Program-made: the position numbers and the translations under genes
Notes under the pieces: model-generated
Seen by the model: the letters and a program-made list of their open reading frames with translations, nothing else
What the model was told of the DNA's origin: nothing
Databases searched by the model: none
Shown here: piece by piece, positions 1-9,136 of the stretch
Position numbering within the stretch: position 1 is the first letter of the stretch
Layout of the letters: the number at the start of each line of letters is the position of its first letter
Source: JADHUC01 sp964617665
GTDB taxonomy: Bacteria; Planctomycetota; Planctomycetia; Pirellulales; Pirellulaceae
Assembly (NCBI GenBank): GCA_964617665.1
Contig: CAZUAH010000077.1
Location: forward strand, 1-38,549
DNA: 38,549 nt
Direction: 5' to 3'

Positions 1-17
1 GTTCGGTCACTCCGAAC
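1..17. repeat. Short inverted repeat at window edge
   Basis: Six-base arms GTTCGG (1-6) and CCGAAC (12-17) enclose a 5-nt loop. It lies at the very start of the window, so its relation to an upstream gene cannot be judged. There is no T-tract after it. A chance hairpin is possible. Confidence 0.3.
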
Positions 18-64
18 GACGCTGAGACGGGAGGGCTAATTGACGCCTTACAGTCGACTTCTCC

Positions 65-90
65 TCATCCTGCGCGCCACCGCAGGATGA
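65..90. repeat. 10-bp perfect hairpin upstream of the sulfatase gene
   Basis: TCATCCTGCG (65-74) and CGCAGGATGA (81-90) are perfect 10-bp arms around a 6-nt loop. The hairpin lies 146 bp before the sulfatase start. It has no following T-run, so it is not a classic intrinsic terminator. It may still end an upstream transcript or be one of the palindromic repeats seen in other gaps. I see no gene in 1-235. Confidence 0.45.
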
Positions 91-235
91 AGTAGGACTC
101 CGCTCGAAAGTCCCGAACGGCCCGCAGCCGCCTCGGGTCTTGCACGCAGCCCGTCAACCTGACACCATGGCGGGCGTCTCGTATCGCGATTTGTGCCTTT
201 GCATTTCGCACAGAATCATTGCCACGGAGAGAATC

Positions 236-2416
<2,181 letters not shown>

Positions 2417-2516
2417 CGAACGCCGGAGACAAGCGGTGACAAATTCGCTTCGCGGCTATCCATGTATGCCTTCGCAGGTTTGTTGTAGGACGGACATGTG
2501 TGTGTGTCGAGGAGTT

Positions 2517-2587
2517 GGGAGGGCGAAGTTCCTGCTGAGCCGTCTTCTTGCGGCCGGAACGCGGCTCGGCAGGCGCCTCGCCCTCTC
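2517..2587. repeat. Palindromic repeat family A, copy 1
   Basis: Imperfect 26-bp arms at 2517-2542 and 2562-2587 match at 21 of 26 positions around a 19-nt loop. The left arm contains GGGAGGGCGAAG and the right arm ends CTCGCCCTCTC. Copy 2 is at 8773-8842 with nearly the same arms and a different loop. It sits between the sulfatase and hydrolase genes. Reading frames can run through it, so it would inflate the hydrolase gene if an upstream start were used. REP/MITE-like elements of this kind are common in planctomycete genomes. Confidence 0.8.
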
Positions 2588-2663
2588 GAGGACCGAAATT
2601 GCTGTCGCGTCGAACGCGCCGACACCCCTACATGTGTCTGAACGGCTGGCGCGAACTGCCCTC

Positions 2664-3665
2664 ATGATGGTGTTGCATTGCGTCCTCTTGACGCTGCCGA
2701 CCTGGGCTTCCGACGACGAAACGGACGTGAAGGCATACCATGCCGAAGACACTCTTGCCATCGCAAAGGGCTCCAATCCGGACGCGTCGGAATTCCTGCA
2801 GAAGCTTCAGTGGCGTTCCAGCGAGTTTGACGTCACCAGCTCGGACGAACCCCTCACGATGTACGACCGGCTGGTTCGTTTTCCATCACCGCTTCCAAGC
2901 GGCGATGCGGTCAACGACATGGTCTCGATGGAATGGTACGCGGCGCATGACGACGATGGCAAACGAATCAAGGCTCCGGCTGTCCTGGTGATCCACGAGT
3001 CCGGCTCGAACATGGCCATCGGCAAAGTCTTTGCACGCAGCTTGCGAGAGCAAGGGCTGCACGCCTTCATGCTCCATATGCCCTACTATGGCAAACGCCG
3101 AACCGGCGACCGTCGTCCCGATGGTTCGGAGTTCGTACCTTCGGTGCGTCAGTCGATCGCCGATGTGCGTCGGGCTCGCGACGCGGTGGCCGCGTTGCCT
3201 GATGTGGACACTCGCTGCATTGCGCTTCAAGGAACCAGTCTGGGCGGATTCGTGGTCGCGATGGCGGCAAGCCTTGATCGCTCCTTCGATGCCGTGTTCA
3301 TCATGCTGGCGGGTGGCGATCTACACAATATGATCGCCAATGGCAAGAAGGACACTGCGAAAGCGCGAGAGATGTTTGAGCGGGAAGGGTACACCGGCGA
3401 GCGATTGAAACGACTGCTGTGGCAAGTCGAGCCAACTCGCATCGCTCATCGACTGGATCCGAAATGCACGTGGCTCTATTCCGGCCAGACGGATCAGGTT
3501 GTGCCAATCGAAAACGCCCGGGCCCTGGCTAAGGCATCCCGACTGGATGAAGAGCATCACGTCACCGTCGATGCAAATCACTATACGGCCATCATCCATC
3601 TGCCAACCATCCTGGACCACATGGTAGCGCGGATCCGGGACCAACTTACTTCGTTGCCGCCCTGA
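2664..3665 (+). CDS. Exported alpha/beta hydrolase (dienelactone hydrolase/esterase-like)
   Basis: A 333-aa serine hydrolase. An open frame runs upstream to 2436 but crosses palindromic repeat A and encodes Cys/Arg-rich nonsense. The ATG at 2664 is chosen because it begins a short signal peptide (MMVLHCVLLTLPTWA). No clear Shine-Dalgarno is visible, so the start is less certain than its neighbours. The catalytic triad is readable as Ser192 in GTSLGG, Asp277 in SGQTDQVVP and His306 in DANHYTAI. HESGSN near 111-116 fits the oxyanion region. The family hydrolyses esters or lactones. Here, between a sulfatase and a beta-helix protein, a carbohydrate esterase role (for example deacetylation) is plausible but only inferred. 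The last codons and the TGA stop lie inside another palindrome (3650-3714). Confidence 0.8.
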   Translation: MMVLHCVLLTLPTWASDDETDVKAYHAEDTLAIAKGSNPDASEFLQKLQWRSSEFDVTSSDEPLTMYDRLVRFPSPLPSGDAVNDMVSMEWYAAHDDDGKRIKAPAVLVIHESGSNMAIGKVFARSLREQGLHAFMLHMPYYGKRRTGDRRPDGSEFVPSVRQSIADVRRARDAVAALPDVDTRCIALQGTSLGGFVVAMAASLDRSFDAVFIMLAGGDLHNMIANGKKDTAKAREMFEREGYTGERLKRLLWQVEPTRIAHRLDPKCTWLYSGQTDQVVPIENARALAKASRLDEEHHVTVDANHYTAIIHLPTILDHMVARIRDQLTSLPP

Positions 3666-3714
3666 ATTCGTTGGGAACCGGAGGCGAGCCCAGCGAATTC
3701 GAGGCGGCAACGAA
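3650..3714. repeat. Palindrome spanning the stop codon of the hydrolase gene
   Basis: Arms 3650-3675 and 3689-3714 pair at 23 of 26 positions around a 13-nt loop. The inner half contains GAATTCG. The left arm includes the TGA stop at 3663-3665, so the final residues of the hydrolase are encoded by the repeat. In RNA it would form a strong hairpin directly at the end of translation. It lacks a U-tract. It could act as a 3' stabiliser or processing site, or simply be an inserted REP-like element. Confidence 0.75.
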
Positions 3715-3764
3715 TTGACCGGAGACACTTGACCGTTTGACGCGGCAGAGCCGCGGCGAGAGAA

Positions 3765-3835
3765 TCGTTTAACGGCAAGCCGAAGGCGTCGGCGATGGCC
3801 GGAAACACAGTCGCCTTCGGCTTGCCGTTAAACGA
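3765..3835. repeat. Palindromic repeat family B (CGTTTAAC-ended), copy 1
   Basis: A perfect 24-bp inverted repeat (3765-3788 and 3812-3835) surrounds a 23-nt loop. Both outer ends read CGTTTAACGGC inward. It lies just before the beta-helix gene start at 3888. A related element with the same CGTTTAAC ends and a following AGCCG block occurs at 22817-22900. The perfect arms suggest recent origin or strong conservation of pairing. Confidence 0.85.
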
Positions 3836-3887
3836 GGTTGCGCACGGTGCGCTAGTGCTGATCGTTTGCATTGCGGAGGACCCACGA

Positions 3888-5657
3888 ATGAAGACTATCA
3901 TGCAAATCACGGTTGTTGCGAGCTTGCTGGCTGGACTCGCTCCAATTCAGCATGGGTTGATCGCTGCCGAGTTTTTTGTCGCGACCAGCGGAAGTGACGA
4001 CAATCCAGGTATATCTGAAAATCCGTTCGCCACCGTTGGCAAGGCACGCGATGCCGTGCGGCAGAAGATCGCTGCGGGCTTGGACGCCGACGTCACGGTG
4101 TACATTGGCGGTGGAACCTACGAATTGGCCGAGACGTTGCATTTCGGGCCAGAGGACTCGGGTACCGATAAGCATTCGGTGACGTACGCGGCGCAACCGG
4201 GTGAAACAGTGAGCCTCAGCGGCGGTCGTCGAATCACCGGTTGGCGACAGGGCGAAGGCAAGGTGTGGACTGCGAAGGTGCCGGGCGTGAAGGAAGGCAA
4301 GTGGTATTTCCGTCATCTGTTCGTAAACGGCCAACGGGCGACTCGTGCCCGGATTCCAAATGCCGTCGGCCACAATCCGCATTGGCAACTCACGGGCGCC
4401 ACCTTATCGTCTGATCTGGCCACTTACACGCTGACCATTGCACCAGAACGGTTGGGCGAATGGAGCAACGTCGCGGACATGGAAATTATGGTCGCGGGCA
4501 ACTGGGCGATCAACCGCAAGCGAATTGCCGAAATCGACCGGATATCCGGCACAATCACGCTGGCTCCACCTCACGCATCGGGCCACCAAGCCATTCGTCC
4601 TGGGCCGGGGCGATACTGCTATTTCGAGAACACGCCAGAGCTGTTGGACTTCCCCGGCGAATGGTATCTGGATCGCACATCGGGCGTGCTCAGCTACATA
4701 CCTCGCGAAGGCGAAGACATGCAGTCTGCCAAGGTTGTCGCGCCCGTGCTCGATCGGTTGATCGAGGTGACGGGGACAGCCGATCGGCCGGTCCGTAATC
4801 TGCACTTCGAGGGTTTGCAGGTTCAATACGCCGCGTGGTTGCTTCCGCCACACGGTTACCTGGGTATCCAGGGCTGCCACTTCACTCAAGGTCGGGACTG
4901 GTCGCGACCCTGGGCTCGCATTCCGGCGGCCATCTGCTTCAACTTCGCTCGAGATTGTAGCGTTACGAACGGCGCAATCGCCCACGTTGGCGGTTGCGGC
5001 ATCGAGATGATTGACAGTTGCCACGACAACATGATTGAGGGCAACCAGGTCTTCGATGTCAGCGGCAACGGTATCATGCTTGGCGGGCCGCGCGACGAAG
5101 GCCGCGTGCCGCGGGGCAACCGCATTGCTAACAACCACGTCCACGGATGCGGCATCGAGTACTACGGAGCGGTCGGCATCTGGGTTGGATTTGCCGATGG
5201 AGCCGTGGTCGCCCACAACTTGGTGCACGAGCTTCCTTACAGCGGCATTTCAGTAGGCTGGCAATGGAATCCCCAGCCGACGCCATGCAAGAACAACATT
5301 ATCGAGTGCAATCACGTGTATGACGTGATGAAATGCCTCTGCGATGGCGGCTGCATCTACACCCTCGGATTCCAGCCCGGCACGGTTTTCCGCGGCAACC
5401 ATCTGCACGATGTCCACCGTAGCCCGTTCGCCCAGGGAGCACCCAACAATGGCATGTTTATCGACCAGGGCAGCAAGGGCTATCTGTTCGAGCGGAACGC
5501 AATCTACCGAACTGCCGCCGAATTGGTCCGGTTCAACCAGTGCTCCCGCGACTGGCACACATGGAAGGACAATCACATTGGTGAAGAGGCAGATGTGAAG
5601 GAGTCTGGCAAAGCGATTATCAACGCAGCCGGACTGGAAGCCGCATACGGGCGATAA
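3888..5657 (+). CDS. Exported right-handed parallel beta-helix protein (GH141/polysaccharide-lyase-like)
   Basis: A 589-aa exported protein. The ATG at 3888 follows GGAGGA (3875-3880) at good spacing and starts a signal peptide (about 1-27). An upstream in-frame start exists but runs through palindrome B. Mature residues 29-60 (FFVATSGSDDNPG and PFATVGKARDAV) are the DUF1565-type opening of carbohydrate-active beta-helix proteins. This is followed by a GGTYEL strand, VSLSGGRRITGW, and FVNGQRATRARIPN near 145-165. That order resembles GH141 and related planctomycete beta-helix families. The C-terminal half has repeated short N-rich turns (GNGIMLGG, ANNHVHGCGIEYYG, CNHVYDV) typical of stacked helix coils. 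Probable role is cleavage of a plant or algal polysaccharide outside the cytoplasm. The substrate and lyase-versus-hydrolase mechanism are not decidable here. Confidence 0.82.
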   Translation: MKTIMQITVVASLLAGLAPIQHGLIAAEFFVATSGSDDNPGISENPFATVGKARDAVRQKIAAGLDADVTVYIGGGTYELAETLHFGPEDSGTDKHSVTYAAQPGETVSLSGGRRITGWRQGEGKVWTAKVPGVKEGKWYFRHLFVNGQRATRARIPNAVGHNPHWQLTGATLSSDLATYTLTIAPERLGEWSNVADMEIMVAGNWAINRKRIAEIDRISGTITLAPPHASGHQAIRPGPGRYCYFENTPELLDFPGEWYLDRTSGVLSYIPREGEDMQSAKVVAPVLDRLIEVTGTADRPVRNLHFEGLQVQYAAWLLPPHGYLGIQGCHFTQGRDWSRPWARIPAAICFNFARDCSVTNGAIAHVGGCGIEMIDSCHDNMIEGNQVFDVSGNGIMLGGPRDEGRVPRGNRIANNHVHGCGIEYYGAVGIWVGFADGAVVAHNLVHELPYSGISVGWQWNPQPTPCKNNIIECNHVYDVMKCLCDGGCIYTLGFQPGTVFRGNHLHDVHRSPFAQGAPNNGMFIDQGSKGYLFERNAIYRTAAELVRFNQCSRDWHTWKDNHIGEEADVKESGKAIINAAGLEAAYGR

Positions 5658-5710
5658 ATGTCAACCTCAGGTCTGTGGGATTCACAGTTTCGGAGGTTTC
5701 GAGTTTTTCC

Positions 5711-5774
5711 GTAGCCGAATTCGCAAGACTTCGGAGAGTTGTGAGGAAGTCCGAATTCTTGCGAATTCGGCTAC
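5711..5774. repeat. Palindromic repeat C (GTAGCCGAATTCGC)
   Basis: Arms 5711-5735 and 5750-5774 pair at 24 of 25 positions around a 14-nt loop. Each outer end reads GTAGCCGAATTCGCAAGA inward. It lies in the 258-bp gap between the beta-helix gene and the redox block. The rest of that gap shows no gene. It is a separate repeat family from A and B. Confidence 0.82.
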
Positions 5775-5877
5775 CAAGTGTGGTGGCACTCCTTTGGAAT
5801 TCGGAACTACTGAGGTTGCCTGCCCGAATGTTCAACTGCGCCAACCGGCTTCCTATCCCCCCAAGGGAGGCTACTGT

Positions 5878-5905
5878 TTGCGCCAACATCGCGACTGACT
5901 ACAAT
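5878..5905 (+). promoter_or_regulatory. Candidate promoter giving a nearly leaderless transcript
   Basis: TTGCGC (5878-5883) is followed after 16 nt by TACAAT (5900-5905), a five-of-six match to a -10 box. The -35 match is weak (three of six). Transcription would start near 5911-5914, only a few bases before the ATG at 5916. That start has no visible Shine-Dalgarno, which fits a leaderless or near-leaderless mRNA. This is a pattern guess only. Confidence 0.3.
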
Positions 5906-5915
5906 TGAACGCATA

Positions 5916-7553
5916 ATGAAAACGTCATGGGTCCCTACTGTCTGCCCCTCTGTGCTCGCTATTCTGGGCGTTGTGCTGCTGGTGCTGTGGGTTGGCGCTG
6001 CCACGGTCCGTTTCGAGATGCGCGTGCCTGGAATGGACGACACGCCTGAGGCGACCGAGACAACGGACGAGCCTCTGGCTGTGGCGGGCGAGCCAATTCC
6101 CGGGGACGGTGTTCCGGCTGACATACCGGGTGCGTGGCCGGCTTTCCGAGGAGCGAACCGGGATGCGATCTGTGACGATGGCACGCCTCTGGCTCGCGAA
6201 TGGCCGTCCGAAGGGCCGCCTGTCCTTTGGCGCCGCGAGTTGGGCGAAGGCTACGCAGGCGCAGTGATTCGCGATGGTCGAGTTTATCTGCTGGATTACG
6301 TGGTCGACGAAACGGTCGAAGAGCTGCGAGGATTGAAGAAGGACGAATGTGCCACCCTGGCCGACGCTCTCAGCGGCGTGACGCCAGGCACTTTCGACGG
6401 CATGGACAAGGTACTCCGCGACCTCATGCGGGGAGCGGACGAGGAAACGACAGAGGCGTTGCGAGAACTGTATGCCGAAAAAGGCGAAAATTTGATCAAC
6501 GCACTGCGCGACGATGTTCTGGATCGCGTAGACCGGTCGACCGACACGATGCTGTGCCTTTCGCTGGCCGACGGTCGCGAGATTTGGCGCAATAGCTATC
6601 CGGCGATCGTTCAATGGAACCATGGCATGTCACGCACCACGCCAACAATTGTTGGAGACTGCGTGGTGTCGATCGGGCCGCGATGTCATGTTGCTTGCTG
6701 GGACGTCGAGACGGGCAATTGCCGCTGGCTGATCGACATGGTCAAGCAGTTTGGCACCGAGGAACTCCAGTGGTACACGGGGCAGTGTCCGTTGGCCGAC
6801 GGTGATCGAGTCATCCTAGCTCCATGCGGCGCCGATTCACTGTTGGTCGCGGTGGACTACAAGACGGGCAACGTCATCTGGAAAACGCCGAATCCACGGA
6901 AATGGAGGATGAGCCATTGCTCAATCATGCCGATGGAATTCGCGGGCCGGAAGATGTACTTGTATTGCGGTAACGGCGGTACCGTTGGTGTGTCGGCCGA
7001 AGACGGCAGTTTGCTGTGGGACGAAACGGAATGGGTCGAGGCTTACGCAACAAGCCCGTCGCCGCTGCCGTTGCCGGAGGGCCGCATCCTCTTGTCGAGC
7101 GGATACCGCGAAATTGGTGCGATGATGCTTCGACTGAAGGAAGCCAATGGAGCAGTCGTGGCCAAGAGGGAGTTCACGCTCACGGACAAGCAATTCAATT
7201 CCGAGCATCACACGCCGGTCTTCTACGACGGTCACTTGTATGCCGTATGCAAATCAAGTCGGCAACTCGTATGCTTGGACCTCATGGGCAACGAACTCTG
7301 GAACAGCGGCAGGCGGAAGTTTGGCCACGGCCCATACATGATTGCAAACGGACAGATCTTTGCCCTTTCCGATCGCGGGCAACTGGTCATCGCGGAAGCA
7401 TCACCCGTAGACTACTTCGAGAATGCGGAGTTTCAAGTATTCGAGAGGGGCCGTGAAGCCTGGGCGCCGATGGCAATAGCCGCAGGACGGCTGATCGTTC
7501 GAGACTCGACCAACATGGCATGCCTGGACGTCAGAAGCGTAGGCGGGAATTGA
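5916..7553 (+). CDS. Membrane-anchored PQQ-like beta-propeller protein
   Basis: A 545-aa protein with one N-terminal membrane anchor (about residues 10-30) and a large extracytoplasmic propeller. Blades carry the BamB/PQQ-like pattern of G-x-x-x-W at strand ends (GREIWRNS, GNVIWKTP, GSLLWDET, GNELWNSG) and begin with WPAFRGANRDA near residue 74, the usual entry of these planctomycete PQQ-like repeat proteins. About 75 residues around 126-205 (VEELRGLKKDEC to DDVLDRVDRS) form a helical, charged insertion between the first two blades, which is unusual. It has no dehydrogenase signature and no CxxCH haem site, so it is more likely a scaffold or binding protein than a quinoprotein enzyme. It opens the redox block and is followed 27 bp later by another anchored propeller. 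No Shine-Dalgarno is seen. Confidence 0.85.
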   Translation: MKTSWVPTVCPSVLAILGVVLLVLWVGAATVRFEMRVPGMDDTPEATETTDEPLAVAGEPIPGDGVPADIPGAWPAFRGANRDAICDDGTPLAREWPSEGPPVLWRRELGEGYAGAVIRDGRVYLLDYVVDETVEELRGLKKDECATLADALSGVTPGTFDGMDKVLRDLMRGADEETTEALRELYAEKGENLINALRDDVLDRVDRSTDTMLCLSLADGREIWRNSYPAIVQWNHGMSRTTPTIVGDCVVSIGPRCHVACWDVETGNCRWLIDMVKQFGTEELQWYTGQCPLADGDRVILAPCGADSLLVAVDYKTGNVIWKTPNPRKWRMSHCSIMPMEFAGRKMYLYCGNGGTVGVSAEDGSLLWDETEWVEAYATSPSPLPLPEGRILLSSGYREIGAMMLRLKEANGAVVAKREFTLTDKQFNSEHHTPVFYDGHLYAVCKSSRQLVCLDLMGNELWNSGRRKFGHGPYMIANGQIFALSDRGQLVIAEASPVDYFENAEFQVFERGREAWAPMAIAAGRLIVRDSTNMACLDVRSVGGN

Positions 7554-7580
7554 AACGGCGAAAACTGAAGAGACACTACC

Positions 7581-8657
7581 ATGGAACCGCATGAAAACGA
7601 CAATCAGCAAGAACCGGCTGCGTCCGGTCGCATGACTGCGGGTTCGCTGTTGGTCGGCGCCGTGTTGGCGATCCTGGTGATCGTGGCCGCTATTGCCGTC
7701 TTTCGCGTTGATACATGGGGCGAAAACGACGACAAGCTCTCGGATCGGTTCAAGTACGACATTGACGAGTACACCACGGTCGACCCTTTACTGGTAGGAT
7801 ACAAAGAGACGGCGAAACTCACCATCGACATGGGCAGTGTGCACGCGATTGCCGTGGGCCCCGAGGATCACGTTTATGTGGCAGGTGATCAGGCAGTTCG
7901 CGTGTTCGATGGCAAGGGAGACGAGTTGCGTGCGGTCGACATAGGCAAAAAGCCATCGTGTCTGGCAGTGGCCGGTCCAGACCACACTACGCCCGGGTAT
8001 CTGTACGTTGGCGTTGCCGATCGTGTCGAGGTATACGACTCGAAAGGTGAACCGGCCGGCGTTTGGGACCAAGATCTGGACGAGAAGTCGATCTTGACAT
8101 CAATCGCTGTGGCGGACGCAGACGTATTTGTCGCGGACGCGGGCAATCGAGTCGTGCTGCGATACGACTCAGGGGGTGAACTCGTCGGTCGGATCGGCGA
8201 CCCGGATCCGAAACGCAATTTGCGCAGCTTCGTTATACCGAGCCCTTACTTCGACGTGGCGGTCACTGCCAGCGATGTGGTTTGCATTGTGAATCCAGGT
8301 GCTCGACAGATCGAGGCCTACACCTTCGACGGTGCTTGGCTGGGCGAATGGGGCAAGGCGTCGGCGGACATCGACGGTTTCTTCGGTTGCTGCAATCCAG
8401 CGAACTTTGCCGTTTTGGCAGATGGCAAGTTCGTTACTGTAGAAAAGGGCCTTCCTCGGATCAAAGTCTACAGCCGCGAAGGCGACTTCGAGTGCGTTGT
8501 CGCCGAACCGCGCGTACTCGCCCCAGGCGAGATCGTAGTCGACGAGATCCGTGACGACCACCGAGTGAAAGTGTTCGATGTGGCGACGGACAGTTCAGGC
8601 CGGATCCTCGTGTTGGATCCCACCAACCGCACAGTGCGAGTTTTCGAGCCAACGTAG
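7581..8657 (+). CDS. Membrane-anchored NHL-repeat (six-bladed propeller) protein
   Basis: A 358-aa protein with a short N-terminal tail, one membrane segment (about residues 20-41) and an NHL/SMP-30-like propeller outside the membrane. The blades are seen as repeats such as VHAIAVGPEDHVYVA, ILTSIAVADADVFVADAGNRVV and FDVATDSSGRILVLDPTNRTV. A distinctive FFGCCNPANFAVL block at 267-279, with adjacent Cys270 and Cys271, sits in a surface blade turn and may be a metal or partner site. The family usually binds proteins or ligands rather than catalysing. It lies 27 bp after the PQQ-like gene and leads into the Fe-S genes, so a docking or assembly role for the exported polyferredoxin is a reasonable inference. 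The ATG at 7581 has only a weak ribosome binding site. Confidence 0.82.
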   Translation: MEPHENDNQQEPAASGRMTAGSLLVGAVLAILVIVAAIAVFRVDTWGENDDKLSDRFKYDIDEYTTVDPLLVGYKETAKLTIDMGSVHAIAVGPEDHVYVAGDQAVRVFDGKGDELRAVDIGKKPSCLAVAGPDHTTPGYLYVGVADRVEVYDSKGEPAGVWDQDLDEKSILTSIAVADADVFVADAGNRVVLRYDSGGELVGRIGDPDPKRNLRSFVIPSPYFDVAVTASDVVCIVNPGARQIEAYTFDGAWLGEWGKASADIDGFFGCCNPANFAVLADGKFVTVEKGLPRIKVYSREGDFECVVAEPRVLAPGEIVVDEIRDDHRVKVFDVATDSSGRILVLDPTNRTVRVFEPT

Positions 8658-8772
8658 GACTACCGTCGGGGGCGGAGCAATATTCGCTCCGCTTACAGAA
8701 CACGATTTATCCAAGGGAACGGAGTTATTTGAGAGAGTCCCGTGATTGGTTTCGCGGAGGCGCACGTGTCCT

Positions 8773-8842
8773 GGGAGGGCGAGGCTCCTGCCGAGCCGCG
8801 ACGGCTGCCAGGAATTCGGCTCAGCAGGAGCTTCGCCCTCCC
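8773..8842. repeat. Palindromic repeat family A, copy 2
   Basis: Arms 8773-8798 and 8817-8842 pair at 24 of 26 positions around an 18-nt loop. The left arm reads GGGAGGGCGAGGCTCCTGCC and onward. It matches copy 1 at 2517-2587 in both arms but not in the loop. It lies in the 242-bp gap between the NHL gene and the small Cys protein, inside an otherwise tight gene series. It could therefore separate or attenuate transcripts. An upstream in-frame extension of the next gene runs through it and is judged not real. Confidence 0.85.
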
Positions 8843-8899
8843 GGATTCCAGGACGCTCTCGATGATTGCCGTTCTGCTTTTGGCAACAAGGAACGTGGG

Positions 8900-9136
8900 A
8901 TGGACGTGGAAAACAGGAAATCGGTTGATCGGCGAAGCTGGCTGTCCGGCGTTGTGCGAATGTGCGTCTTGACCGTGCTCGCCTGCGTTTCCACAACCCT
9001 CGTGCTGCGGCGCGGCCATTCGACCGCCACCGACCGTTGCGAGCGCCGTGTGGACTGCGACCGCTGTACGTTGGCCAGCCGTTGCCGCCTGCCTGAAGCG
9101 GTCGAGCTAAAACAACAGCGACGGAGGAAATCCTGA
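8900..9136 (+). CDS. Small membrane protein with a C-x5-C-x2-C-x5-C motif
   Basis: A 78-aa protein that I do not recognise. The ATG at 8900 follows AAGGA (8888-8892) at 7 nt. The longer frame back to 8729 reads through palindrome A. Residues 10-15 read DRRSWL, similar to the DRRSFL Tat motif of the next gene. A hydrophobic segment follows (about 19-36), so it may be a Tat-type or simple membrane anchor. The C-terminal half is outside or inside the membrane depending on that reading. It holds Cys47, Cys53, Cys56 and Cys62 in a C-x5-C-x2-C-x5-C array followed by a basic tail, which could bind a metal or an Fe-S cluster. Its stop TGA (9134-9136) shares its last A with the ATG of the polyferredoxin gene, so translation is probably coupled. 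The function is unknown. A small subunit or anchor for the exported ferredoxin is inferred. Confidence 0.7.
   Translation: MDVENRKSVDRRSWLSGVVRMCVLTVLACVSTTLVLRRGHSTATDRCERRVDCDRCTLASRCRLPEAVELKQQRRRKS

Noticed and set aside
2436..2663. N-terminal extension of the alpha/beta hydrolase from a GTG at 2436
   Set aside because: The frame passes through palindromic repeat A and encodes no export or domain feature. The ATG at 2664 starts a signal peptide.
4404..5228. 274-codon minus-strand frame inside the beta-helix gene
   Set aside because: It is antisense to conserved beta-helix coding sequence, with no supporting signal.
8729..8899. N-terminal extension of the small Cys protein
   Set aside because: It reads through palindrome A copy 2. 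A Shine-Dalgarno is placed correctly for the ATG at 8900 instead.
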